The notes under the pieces: model-generated
Databases searched by the model: none
The model's input: the letters and a program-made list of their open reading frames with translations, nothing else
What the model was told of the DNA's origin: nothing
Source: Verticillium longisporum
Lineage: Eukaryota > Ascomycota > Sordariomycetes > Glomerellales > Plectosphaerellaceae
Reading direction: 5' to 3'
Assembly (NCBI GenBank): GCA_019188255.1
Contig: JAETXT010000002.1
Span: 1 to 64,000 of the forward strand
Length of the DNA stretch: 64,000 nucleotides
Program-made: the position numbers and the translations under genes
Part shown: positions 21,101 through 31,280 of the stretch, one piece after another
How positions within the stretch are numbered: position 1 is the first letter of the stretch
Layout of the letters: every line of letters starts with the position of its first letter

Positions 21101-24100
21101 GCGAAACGCCTGTGTGGATGACTGGCCCGCTGTATGTAGCCATGGCGGCCACGGTATGGCCCGTATATTGGTCACGATAATACCGCTCAGCTGAGGGACG
21201 GCCAGGATTGACCGCTAACAGTCAGGCTGTACTAGTGCCATGAGTGTCATCTACACTATGCCCCATTGTCTGTTTGGACTGCTCTGCACGGTGTTGCCGG
21301 TCTCCCTCAACCACGATGTTTCGCATCTTGGCGAGAGGTAGCCAGGTGTGTACGCCGTAGAGCACTGTTCGCATCCAGGGCGTTAGGAGCGAAGATCGAC
21401 GATCGGTCAAACAGTGTGAACAGAAACTCCGAAAAAGCCGTATGCCAAAGGGGACGAGAACGCAAGCCTCGCCAGGAAGGGAAGAGGAGTCGTATTGCCA
21501 GCACATCACTCCGAATACCTAGGCTGCCAGCCCTGATCTCACCTAGACCCCGAAGAGTGAGGCTTCTTGACCCTTGCAGAAGAGCCCTTTTCACAGAATA
21601 CCTTGGTCCTGATCGCCGTGGCCCATACTTCTGCGCGTCACTTGCAGAGCAAGACCCCCGTTCGCCGTGGGTGAAGCCAGCCTCCTCCATGCAGGCTGCA
21701 GTAAACCCCCATGTCCGTCTTCATACTGCGCTTTCTGCCTGTTTTGCCGGCTTTGATCCCCGATTGCCGTTCTTCGGGGAAGTCGATGTCTGCAGGGTAC
21801 CGATATCATCTCAGCACAATCAGCGTTGGGCTCATGTATTCAGGCTCATCTGCCTCGGCTGACCGAGTGGCACTCTCGTCATGGTCCTCGGACACGGATG
21901 AGACCTCTTGCTTCGAGCCCTCGCCTTGCTTTTTCTTCACCTCTTGTCCACAGACCCTCCATTGTCTTTGAAAATGGTGTGCGCACGGCATGGCCTCCAA
22001 TAGGCTTCGACCCGAGCTTCCGCGAGCCGTTTCTGCATGCCTTCGCATCCTGTGAGACCGACTTCGAGGTTTTCAGACACCGAAGCTGCTGCTAGGGTTG
22101 TTTATTTGTTGAAGCAGCCCACCAGATTATGTGTGAGCCCGACTGGAGTGATGTGAGCCCCAGCTAATCTTGTACTTCATGATTCTCCGTCGATGACGTC
22201 GATTTTCATCAGACCTGTGATGCCGGATGAGGCATGATCGACCTGATGGCACTGAACATGATTCATGTTTGAAGCTCCAGAAAGCCTCATTGTTGAATCG
22301 CTGGCTTGCCTAGGCCGTGTTGAAATCTCCCCGTCCATGTCACGCTTCTTGCAGAGTCTGCTTTTGCGCGGAGCAAATGCAGCCAGAAGCCAGGCATATG
22401 CAAGGCAGGTTGCTGGAGGCCATGGCCAGAGGGCGGTCGCCACGTTGCCCTGGCCTCAGTGAATCGGCCGGCACGACGCGCAGCTTTGGCAAGGAGGAAA
22501 AGACCAGGGGGTACCTGGGTACTGATCTGTGTAACGTTTGCGGAGGAACGGGGATCAGTAGATCGTGTTCCTTGTAGCCTTCAGGCGGCCTCATGTGAGA
22601 CCAGGGTGCTGCGGTAAGTACACCACCTCAAAGTCAAGAATACTCAGACCAGGCTGAGGCGAGGTCCAGGTGAGACAAGGATAAGTAGTCCGGGGTCGCT
22701 TTACAACAGGCCAGGCTGCCTGGTGTACATGGCGTCAGGGACCACAATGTTATTCAGGCGACATGGCGATTGTGTTGGTGACAATCATGTCTCGTGCAAA
22801 GGGCCCCCAGGCTCGGCCCGCTCGTGTGTGGCGAACAGTGAGCCTTGTTCTTCGTTCGTTGGGGGCGGCCTGTGATCTAAACCGGCCGCATGTTGAGGCG
22901 GCCCGGCCGAGGCCATCTCCAACCGCCCTCGATGCCTGACGATGGATCAAGTCGGTAGACACGACGCCGAGGCCCCCAAGGCGTCCCGACATTGCTAGAT
23001 GGAATTTTCTTCGAGTCATGTCAATGAATATTGTTTCCCGTTCACTGGGAAAACACCACCTGGATATCAGAAGAACCAGTCCACGCTTGATTTGGGTGGT
23101 CAAGACGCCACTGTAAGGCTCAGCTGTATGCTTACACACCCAACACCTCATCGCAAGTCGCGGGCTCGAGGTTGGAGAGCAACGGCATTAATAACACAAT
23201 TGGCAGACTGCTAGTTCAGAAGAGTAAACATCTGATGGGGTTCCACTGAAGCAGATGCGCTGGCAGAAAAGGGGTTCATCCCTGCATCATAGGCTTTCTG
23301 CGAGACAAAAGAACGGTCTTACGTCCCCCACGACGAGTATTCTGACCAGTCAAGGAGGTCCATTTCACCGAGAAGCGAAGGTTGGCATCAAACAGGGACC
23401 GGCATCGATCCAGCCCAATCTGCTCGGCAGGAACAGGTAGACCGAGCATCCTGGTCTGACAGGTGTCGCCTCCTGCGGGCCCGGCCACGGCCAAGGGGAG
23501 AAGAAGCCAAGCGGGGGAGGGGGGGCGCCGCAGCGGCGGCCGCGGATGAGCATCAGGGTTGCTTACTTGCTTTTCTGGCTCGAGGTAGCTACGACAGGGC
23601 CCGACTGTTGCAGAAATGGTACTTCCTAGCACTCCTCGGCCGAAGCTGATGACGAAGGTGAGCAGCAGAGGCCCCTGACATCCCCCAAGACTCGAAGCTT
23701 TGGGCCCGGCACCTGTTGTGGCGATGAAGGACTTCGAAGGCTCTCGTCGCAATGCATCCTGGCCATGCAAAGTCGCCAGCCCAATATCTCTGGTCGCTCG
23801 CTGCATCAACCGAGTCGTTCAGGGGTCCATGAACTGATGGAGGGTATGCTGTACGTGCACAGTATTTCAGGCAGCACGACGAGGACACGGGAGACCGGGC
23901 ATGGATTGCACACCCTCCCCCGGTGGCACACACACGCACACACACATGTTCACCTCCACCCACACACACATGGGGCAATGATGGTGGCAGCCAACGATCG
24001 TGAGGCTTTTGTTCCTGGTCAAGCCAGGTACGTAGGATTGACCCCGGTCTTGACTGGCAAGGTCCCTTCTTCCGCATGTGGAATGCAGTGGTATGCCATA

Positions 24101-24842
24101 TACCGAGAGTGGAGAAACGCACGCATGCAAAAGGTGATGTGCCTACGTAGGTAGGTTCGGGGGTGATGTTGCCTGAGCAGCCATAATCAACGTGGCAACC
24201 AGATAGCGTCCGAGACTGGGCCGTCTGAGTGTGCGTGCGGGACGATTTTTGCCCAAAGTGTCTGCAGACAGCAGAGCTACATGAGCAGCATCGAGCAGTA
24301 GTCTGGGCGGAGCCGAAGTATGCGGGCAGCGGGACGTATCATTTACCCATCCATGAATGAAGCCGTTCACGAAAGTCTCGAGAGTTTGTCTATGGGAGGT
24401 GACAACACATCGTGCGGGTCCCGGTGCTTCTGTGCTGGCTGTCTGGCGAGTATAAGTTAGCCCCTGATCCGCAAGCGTGGAGAACAAGTGGTAGAGAAAC
24501 TCACAATTCAGAGAACGAAACGAGAACGAGAAAAAAACAACACGTTCGAATTGCGGACCTGGTGGTACACCAAAAGCTGAAACGCCGCCGATCGCCTGGC
24601 CACCAGAAGAACCAAGTCGAATAAAGCGCATTCGGGCGTCTGAACTACTCTCGTAAGTTGCATCGCCCGAGCATACCAACTCAGCCCCCAATGTGACTGT
24701 GAGAAAGCACGCGGGAGACGGTTCCTATGCTTGATTGGGTTTCGTCGTTGACACATGCCCCTTTAGATTATTGACACAATCCCCACGGCAGCACATTCGG
24801 TCCCTTTCCCCTGTGGCGAGCCCCGACGACGAACGAAAGATC
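18174..24842. other. 6.7-kb stretch with no supportable gene
   Basis: Many overlapping ORFs of 60-200 codons occur on both strands, but none shows a family motif, splice continuity or coding-like composition. One ORF at 18261-18509 (minus) starts with a plausible helix (MDDLDQLEERLQRLNGG) but runs into sequence that looks like intron. The stretch contains a CA-rich microsatellite at 23927-23970. It may hold long UTRs, non-coding RNA or very degraded repeats; nothing in it lets me choose. Confidence 0.6.
23927..23970. repeat. (CA)n microsatellite, interrupted
   Basis: About 20 bp of CA with one CG interruption, then a second short CACACACACA block near 23961-23970. Confidence 0.85.
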
Positions 24843-25184
24843 ATGTGCTACTTCTACCAGACCCGTTGGACATGTGGGTATTGGAGATGGGGCCAGTTCA
24901 AGCAGCAGTGCAACAAGGAATACCGGACGGGCGAGACATGCGGGCTCAAGCTCGTATACACTACCGTCCAGGAGGCGGACCGGTGCAAACTGTGTCATGA
25001 TATCGACAAGAAGAATCGACGAATACTCAAAATGACGACGGACATCGATAGGTGGTACAGAGAAGGGAATCGACAGGCCACGATCGAGAGGACGCTGATA
25101 GAACTGACGGCAGTGGAGGACCAAAAAGCGGACATGGAACACCGACATCAAGCGAGGGTGCTATGCCAGGATTTGGCGGCGTGA
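24843..25184 (+). CDS. Small conserved fungal protein, MCYFYQTRW type
   Basis: It begins MCYFYQTRWTCGYWRWGQFK and continues QQCNKEYRTGETCGLKLVY. I recognise this as a recurring family of short fungal hypothetical proteins with conserved Cys/Trp pairs and no known function. About 113 residues from the ATG at 24843; an in-frame start 36 codons upstream looks like UTR. A C-terminal helix (ILKMTTDIDRWYREGN...) is visible. At the end, another frame encodes GAMPGFGGVIWTPPPESPGG up to a good GTAAGTG donor at about 25216, and the exon after the acceptor at about 25297 begins GFNASHEAPAGLDD. The true 3' end may therefore involve a frame change or intron I could not place. Confidence 0.65.
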   Translation: MCYFYQTRWTCGYWRWGQFKQQCNKEYRTGETCGLKLVYTTVQEADRCKLCHDIDKKNRRILKMTTDIDRWYREGNRQATIERTLIELTAVEDQKADMEHRHQARVLCQDLAA

Positions 25185-25676
25185 TCTGGACACCCCCTCC
25201 CGAAAGCCCAGGAGGTAAGTGTTCTGGAAGAAGATCGATCAGGGGCACACCCACCCCAAGTTGAGACATGGCGCACACTGACACGATGCGTCACAGTGGC
25301 TTCAACGCATCACACGAGGCACCAGCCGGCTTGGATGACATACCCACACGACAGAAGGGGGGTGTGGTCCGAAGAGGGGAGGGGGCTTGCTCCCCAGCAC
25401 TCCAATCTTCCGGGCCTGGAAGGGGGGGATTGCTGGGAGCAGACACAACCACGTAGTGGTTCATCATTCGCTATCTTACTCATAATCTTGTGTGTTTTGT
25501 TCGTCACGTACGGGGTGACGGCCATCGAGGGTCGCGAAAGGGGAAGAAAAGAGACAACGGGGCAGAATGGATGTGAAAAGGATCTTTCTTCCATCTCTTT
25601 CCTCGCCTTTTCTTTTCGGCGAGAAGATGAGGGGGGGGGAGGGTGGATGGCATTCATCTTGTATTAGGTATCGCAA

Positions 25677-25697
25677 AGAGAGAGAGAGAGAGAGAGG
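25677..25697. repeat. (GA)n microsatellite
   Basis: An uninterrupted AG run of about ten units. Confidence 0.95.
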
Positions 25698-26107
25698 AAC
25701 GTCTGTGTAAGGTTACTTTTGCGCGAGTTATGGGTAAGACGCCCTAAAGAAAAAGGGTCGAAGATCCAGCCCGGTCTTGGAGACGTAATAGTTCTTCAGC
25801 GTGTCAAGCGTAGCATGGACACCTGCTCGGGGCAGCTCAAAAGAACGGCGAATCCCCTACCGCGCAGACCGCCCAACCCTCCCAGTACTCTTCTCTCCTC
25901 CTGCACAGCTGCCCATCCGATGGTCGTCGCCACGTTTATCAGGCAAGGGAGCGCGCTGCAGAAAACGGATACAGCCGACAAATGAGATGAACGGCACCGC
26001 AGCATGGGAAAGGAATGCAGTTGACCAGCTCTGGCCGGGGCCAGACCGAACCCAAGACGCCGCCAGTCAGTGCCTGAGTCGAGTCAAGAGTGTGCTCAAG
26101 CCCCCTG

Positions 26108-26132
26108 CTCTCTCTCTCTCTCTCTCTCTCTC
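26108..26132. repeat. (CT)n microsatellite
   Basis: An uninterrupted CT run of about twelve units. Confidence 0.95.
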
Positions 26133-27267
26133 CCATGAGGCAGACGCTCTCGACCACGAGCACGCGGCATGGGCAGGCGGTGGCGGCGAAGGAGAGGGCT
26201 TCTACGGCATATAGCGTAGGGGGTCATAGGGCTTCGGGCCCCCGCGTCTGTCTGCGCAGAAATTTCGCCGGGCAAGCCGATATTGGCGACAAGACCCGGT
26301 TCATAGCAATGGTACAGGGCTTGTCATCTGCGCGTGGGACCAGCGAAGGGAGCCTGGGAGTTTTCGCAGGATCCAGCCAGGGGGAGGGGGAAGACACAAC
26401 TGGCTTGCATCGGGGTACTACTACGCAGGCTGAGCGGTCACCCATGCGGTCGCGCCCCTCGCGCATCCCCATCCCACGCCTGGCTTCCGCCAATGAGCCA
26501 CGGGAAACCCACAGACTCCCGCACAACCCTGAGAGGGCGGGGAGGCTCGAGCAAATCATGGACATGCCACCCCGGCCCCTACATGCCTCCTCCCTGCTCG
26601 TGGTCTTCCGTTTTCGCGCGCGCGCTACTCATTCGAGAATTACGCCGCGTCTCAGTCGTCGGCGTGGACCGAAGCCGGCGACGGGCCAGGCGACGGGCCA
26701 GGCCGTATGAGGTTGGGGCAACGAGTGCCGGCCATGGCAGAGGGGACAATCACTCATTTGTACGAAAAGGGCCTCCACATTGGAGCGCCATCAGCCGATG
26801 GGGCACGTGGTCATTGCTCAATGGACTCGTGCGTTCCACGCTTGGGTTGATGAAGAAATTGACCTGCAAAGCGATTGGCCAGGTGAGGCAAGCAAGTGGA
26901 CTTCGATGGCAAGGCATGCGAGCGGTGGCGCGTGGTGGAGAGCGAGAGGGGTGGGTGTGCCCGGCTCTTGGGGCGTGCTCGAGGTGATTTCTGATTTAAC
27001 CATTTTGAGTAAACCCGACATGATTTCTCTCGTGTCGTCAATTTCCATGACCTCATATTGTGCGAAACGCCTAGAATTCCAATATTACTCAAGGATAATG
27101 CAAGACTAGCGAGCGTCCTGCAGACGGGGGTATCGTCAACACCTCGCCGCATCACCGGCCCGTCCCTCGGTGCCGAGCTGTCGGTAAGTGAGATGCGACG
27201 TGGGCATGTCCAAGGACTAATCGTCCAACGCCAAATAATGTACAAGAGCGATTACAGCGGCCACATG

Positions 27268-27347
27268 GCCGCAGCCGTAGCCGCAGCCGTAGCCGCAGCC
27301 GTAGCCGCAGAAGCAGTCGCAGAAGCAGTCGCAGATGCAGCCGCAGC
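27268..27347. repeat. Hexanucleotide GCCGCA/GCCGTA array
   Basis: Alternating GCCGCA and GCCGTA units drift into GCAGAA/GCAGTC variants. It encodes Ala/Val-rich runs in one frame, but no gene structure supports translation. Confidence 0.85.
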
Positions 27348-27420
27348 CAACGTGGATCACGATGGACCAGACCGTAGGCGGTGCGGCGCACGCGTCGATG
27401 TTCTGTCCCGAAGCAGTACG

Positions 27421-28073
27421 TCATGCCATCGCAGCAGCTGCATCTGCAAAGGTGCCAACGAGGGGACCGTCAGACTCGGATTTGATGGATGGAGCACGGC
27501 GCTGCACGTCCACTGTGTCTTCCTGGGGAAGCCAATCCACTTGAACTCCCGCCGGGCCCTGGCACTGACCCTCGCCCTCGTGCTTGGAGGCTAGTTTGGA
27601 GAGCAGGTGCTGATATCGAACGATGCGGGCTTCTTGTCCTGCATACGCAAAGAGTGCTGGCGCAGGTCGTGCCGCGTGATCCTGCGGGGCGATCTCAAAA
27701 ATATCGACCATGTTGCTGGGACGACGCGTCAGCTGGCTGTGCCATTCACGTTGTGTAGTCCGGGCGTTTTCCCGGTCTCTTGATTTCGGACTCTGCCGGC
27801 AGGCGGACGACTCACTCGGATGTCTTGGCTACAACTCTCTGCAGGGCTTCATTCTCGCGTTGAACCTCGACGGGGTCTTCCTGGCCGCTCATGCTCTGGT
27901 CGCCAAAGCTGCCATAGTGGATTCCATTGGGGTCGTCGAACAAAAGCCTCGATTCCTCGTCCTGTAGGCAAGCGACCGTTAGCAAGCCGTCTCTCGTATG
28001 CTTCTGTATGGCGACAAACCTCATCAAAGACCTCTTTCCTGCTCCCACCCAAGCAGGAAGTGCAGACGCCCAT
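27421..28073 (-). CDS. LAMTOR1: LAMTOR1/Ego1(Meh1)-like lysosomal or vacuolar anchor protein
   Basis: Three exons, 28073-28032, 27961-27816 and 27715-27421, encode 160 residues, the same size as LAMTOR1. The first exon is only 14 codons and reads MGVCTSCLGGSRKE: Gly2 fits N-myristoylation and Cys4/Cys7 fit palmitoylation, as in the Ragulator/EGO anchor subunit. Splicing then gives an acidic stretch (DEESRLLFDDPNGIHYGSFG) and the family helix RENEALQRVVAKTSDNMVDIF. In that family the protein tethers the Rag GTPase scaffold to the vacuole or lysosome for TORC1 nutrient signalling. No single ORF shows the gene; it emerges only after joining exons. The C-terminus past about residue 115 is variable and Ala-rich. 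Confidence 0.85.
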
Positions 28074-29310
28074 CCTGCCGATCTGGCGCTGGAAGTACGG
28101 GACGCGCCGCGTGGGCTGCTCAACGGTGCGCAGTGACTGCCAAACAGCCTGCGGTGGCTGCCAATTCGATCTCGGGGCAGCGCAAGCCCGTGTGTTTTGC
28201 TGGTTGCTGTTGGTGTCGCTGAGGCAGCACATGACAAGGCCGGAAATTGTGACACCTCGAAGGTCCATATCGAGCAGGCGGTCAGAGGTCGGACCATCGA
28301 GCATCGTCGGAAGCAAGTCGGCCCGCGAAGACCCTCCCCCACTTCGCTGCCCTGGTTGAACATGACGCGGTGGGGAGGGGGGCATGGCGGCCCGCTGGCT
28401 GACACACCGGGCGGGCCGCACACGCCCGAATGCCCAGCACAGAGCTGCTCCCAGGGAGGCGGTTCAGGCACACACCGACCTAGTCTTACGGCCAGGGTGA
28501 CCCTGTCCCTGATCTTATCTTTTTTGACTTCACTTCCTCATGTCGAGAGCTGGCTCCAGCATTGCCCATCAAGAGAATCACAACTGGGCGACTCAGCGGC
28601 CTCCATGGCCACCTATGATTGCAGACGGCCATGCGCCGTACCAGTGTGCTGTGCTCGCCATGGCCCAGAGTCACGTCTTTCTCATCTCCAGCTGCAAGAT
28701 AGCCCATCTGGTGGGCTCCCTGCGCTTCGCGCTCTCCCTCGCCAGGGACTGCACTACTCCACATGGTTGCGCATAGATTCGCAACAGATGCCATTGGTCT
28801 CAATGGTCTTGTCTCAAAACACCGATTAATCCCGTTGGAAAGTTGGTTGTTAAAGCGGAGCGGCGACCTCCCTCTTTTCCCTTCACTGCTTCCTTGACAG
28901 GTAGCGGATTTCGCGTGCCAACGTCAATCCCCTGCGACGAACACAGGCTGCAGCCCTGATTTCCATCCACAATGTATTGCCTCAATACATCTCCCCTTGA
29001 TGCCAGCGGAGGAAAGGGTGAGCTGCGCCTGGGCCCATCATGGTCCTTGATCAGACTCCTTCGATCAGTTCCTTCAACCTCCCTGCTTGGAGGGTAAGGA
29101 GAATCGTGGTATAAGTGAGAGAGTCGTGCCGCCGCATTCTGACTTTTCCGAATCGTCTCATCACACAACAGCCTCTTCATCAAGTCATATAACCATTTCC
29201 ACAATCTTCCATCTCGAGTCTCGATCTCATACACTACATCTTCACGCCTGAGACCCCAGAAGAGGATCCCGCACCATCTTACGCCGAGCTCAACGGTGAC
29301 TCCGCCCACC
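28074..29310. promoter_or_regulatory. Divergent promoter region, LAMTOR1-like / secreted protein
   Basis: A 1.2-kb interval between two start codons pointing apart. Short ORFs only. A clear CA-rich pyrimidine tract precedes the ATG at 29311. Confidence 0.5.
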
Positions 29311-30951
29311 ATGTACCGCATTCCTCTCCTGCTTTTGCCTTTTGCCTCGCTATCGAGCGCCAGGCCGGAACGCATGAGACCTCGCTCCAACACAAACCCA
29401 AACACCTGCCCTTGCCCCCCGGTCCAAGCCTACCCCACGACTGTGACTGAGACGCTCCACGGTGCCGTCACCACCCTCAGGGAGACTGTTACCGAGTGCA
29501 TCACCGTCACCGAGCCGGCCAAGACGGAAACCGTCATCCACACTATCCGCCAAGGCGATGACCAGTCGTACAACACACGCGCCGAGTACGATGGCAAGAA
29601 GACGGTAACGGTCACCTACGAAATCCCCCCTACCACTACCAACGTATACCACGATGGCGGCGACCCTTCCCGGGCTGCCTACGACGCAGTAACGGGGACT
29701 CATAACGGCTACGAGGCCCAGGCCTCCTCGTCTTACAGCAAGGACCAGTACGCCGGCCACGGGAGCGAATCTGGGTACGAAAGCAACGGAAAGCATGAGT
29801 ACGGAACCAACGACTATTCCGTCGGCAAGGACAGTTACAACGGAAAGGGAGAGTCCGGTAAAGATCACGCATCTGGCCACGGATCCGGCGGTGGCAGCCA
29901 TGACAGCGGAAAGGATGGCCAGGGTCAGGCGTACCATACCTCGACAGCCGGCTCGGGTGGCTCAAAGGAGAACGGGGACCACGGAAGCGATAACAACCAC
30001 AGCGGGAACAACTACAACGATGGATACCAGCAAGGCAACGGGAACCACGACGGCAGCAATGGCACTGGCAGCAAGGACAACGGCAACAAGTATGATGCCG
30101 GAAACCAGCACGACAACGGAAACCATGATGGTGGCAAGGACAAGGGCAACAAGCACGACAATGGCAACCAGAATGGCGGCGGCAACGACAACAACAGCAG
30201 CAACGGCGGTGCTCACTACAGCAGCAGCGGAAAGCAAGAGTATGGGTCCGACGAGTACCACACCGAGTACCACACCGAGTCCTACGAACACAACGAGTCC
30301 CACGAACACAACGAGTCCCACGAACACAACGAGTCCTACGAACACAGCGACAAAACATCTTACGGACAAGAGACCCATTACGGTAGCGAGACAGGCAAGG
30401 ACGGCGAGGCATATGGCGACGACCACAAGCACGAGCAGGGCTCTGGTCACGATGACGGGGCCAAGTACACTGGCGTCCATCAGAGTGCCGACGCCATCTA
30501 CGGCCATGGCAGCTACCAGACTACTGCCCCTTACCCCGTGCCGTCGAACGGTACCGGCTCGGCCCATTACCCTGTGCCGACGACCGGTACTGGATCGGTC
30601 CCTCCCTGCGGACACCATGACCCCGGAAAGCCCTGCGTCATCACGACCGTCTATGGCACCGCCACCGAGCACATCACTGTTTACCCTACGGACGCTCCTG
30701 AGCAAACGCCCGACTGCTCCATTTCATCCAAGATTGTGACCAAGTACAACACTGTCATCGCCACTCTCCGCCCTACCGGCGGTGCCTGGTCCTCCGCCAA
30801 TGCGACACAGAGCGCGGGTGTCAACCCCGTTAACAGCACTGCTACAAGCGTTGCCCCTGGGCCCGCGTACACTTCCGGACAGACCTACAAGTCCAAGCGC
30901 ACGCCAAAGGCTCCTCGCGCGGCCTTCGCTAAGCTCATGAACCTGTGGTGA
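29311..30951 (+). CDS. Large secreted low-complexity (Gly/Asn/His/Ser) protein
   Basis: Single-exon ORF of 546 residues starting MYRIPLLLLPFASLSSA, a signal peptide. The mature N-terminus is CPCP followed by Thr/Val-rich segments (TVTETLHGAVTTLRETVTEC) typical of fungal wall-associated proteins. The centre (roughly residues 130-400) is almost entirely Gly, Asn, Asp, His, Lys, Ser and Tyr, with GN-DxGN units and four tandem EHNES(H/Y) hexapeptides. The C-terminal part has CGHHDPGKPC, ITTVYGTATEHITVYP and a second Cys (PDCSISSKIV), then a basic end. There is no GPI signal or transmembrane segment. An extracellular matrix, adhesin or metal-binding wall protein is plausible from the composition; no orthologue is recognised. 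Confidence 0.75.
   Translation: MYRIPLLLLPFASLSSARPERMRPRSNTNPNTCPCPPVQAYPTTVTETLHGAVTTLRETVTECITVTEPAKTETVIHTIRQGDDQSYNTRAEYDGKKTVTVTYEIPPTTTNVYHDGGDPSRAAYDAVTGTHNGYEAQASSSYSKDQYAGHGSESGYESNGKHEYGTNDYSVGKDSYNGKGESGKDHASGHGSGGGSHDSGKDGQGQAYHTSTAGSGGSKENGDHGSDNNHSGNNYNDGYQQGNGNHDGSNGTGSKDNGNKYDAGNQHDNGNHDGGKDKGNKHDNGNQNGGGNDNNSSNGGAHYSSSGKQEYGSDEYHTEYHTESYEHNESHEHNESHEHNESYEHSDKTSYGQETHYGSETGKDGEAYGDDHKHEQGSGHDDGAKYTGVHQSADAIYGHGSYQTTAPYPVPSNGTGSAHYPVPTTGTGSVPPCGHHDPGKPCVITTVYGTATEHITVYPTDAPEQTPDCSISSKIVTKYNTVIATLRPTGGAWSSANATQSAGVNPVNSTATSVAPGPAYTSGQTYKSKRTPKAPRAAFAKLMNLW
30283..30354 (+). repeat. 18-bp tandem repeat, four copies, coding
   Basis: Units of (C/T)ACGAACACAACGAGTCC at 30283, 30301, 30319 and 30337 encode (Y/H)EHNES inside the secreted protein. 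The near identity at DNA level indicates recent slippage or unequal exchange. Confidence 0.9.
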
Positions 30952-31280
30952 TAGGCGACAGGCAGCGAGATGGAGCAACCGACGATGCTTTTTCCTTCTT
31001 CTTTTCTATGTCACTTTTTGGGTCCAGGGTTGTAATCTTTTGGAATTTTCGCACATGTAATGGCTATTGCTATAACAATGGCCATCGCCATCCTATAATA
31101 GTCACTAGTCACTTAATCGTACACGCATCGTATTTGTCAACCTCGTCGCCCGTAGTGACCTCTGCAAGCCAGATCAAACTTCGCTCCATGCCATCCAATG
31201 GGCACCACCTGGACTGTCTTCAAATCAATATGCTTTTTATACAATTTTGTTTACACATGTCATCAAGTGGGTTTCGTATA
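30952..31280. other. Convergent 3' flanks, AT-rich
   Basis: A 329-bp gap between two convergent genes. It is richer in A/T than its flanks, as expected for 3' UTRs. No gene seen. Confidence 0.6.

Larger units (their letters stand above)
25185..27420. other. Intergenic with microsatellites, no gene seen
   Basis: Short ORFs only, several of them created by simple repeats. It contains a (GA)n run, a (CT)n run and a GCCGCA/GCCGTA hexamer array. The right edge is the 3' flank of the LAMTOR1-like gene. Confidence 0.55.

Noticed and set aside
26090..26987. Two overlapping plus-strand ORFs of about 210 codons
   Set aside because: No motif, no splice continuity, and partly driven by the (CT)n microsatellite and GC-rich composition.
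27240..27350. Possible CRISPR-like or functional array at the hexamer repeat
   Set aside because: Units are 6 bp without spacers; it is a plain microsatellite, and the genome is fungal.
29636..30739. Large overlapping ORFs in three other frames of the secreted protein
   Set aside because: Low-complexity codon bias keeps other frames open; only the 29311 frame has a signal peptide and sensible Cys/Thr-rich ends.
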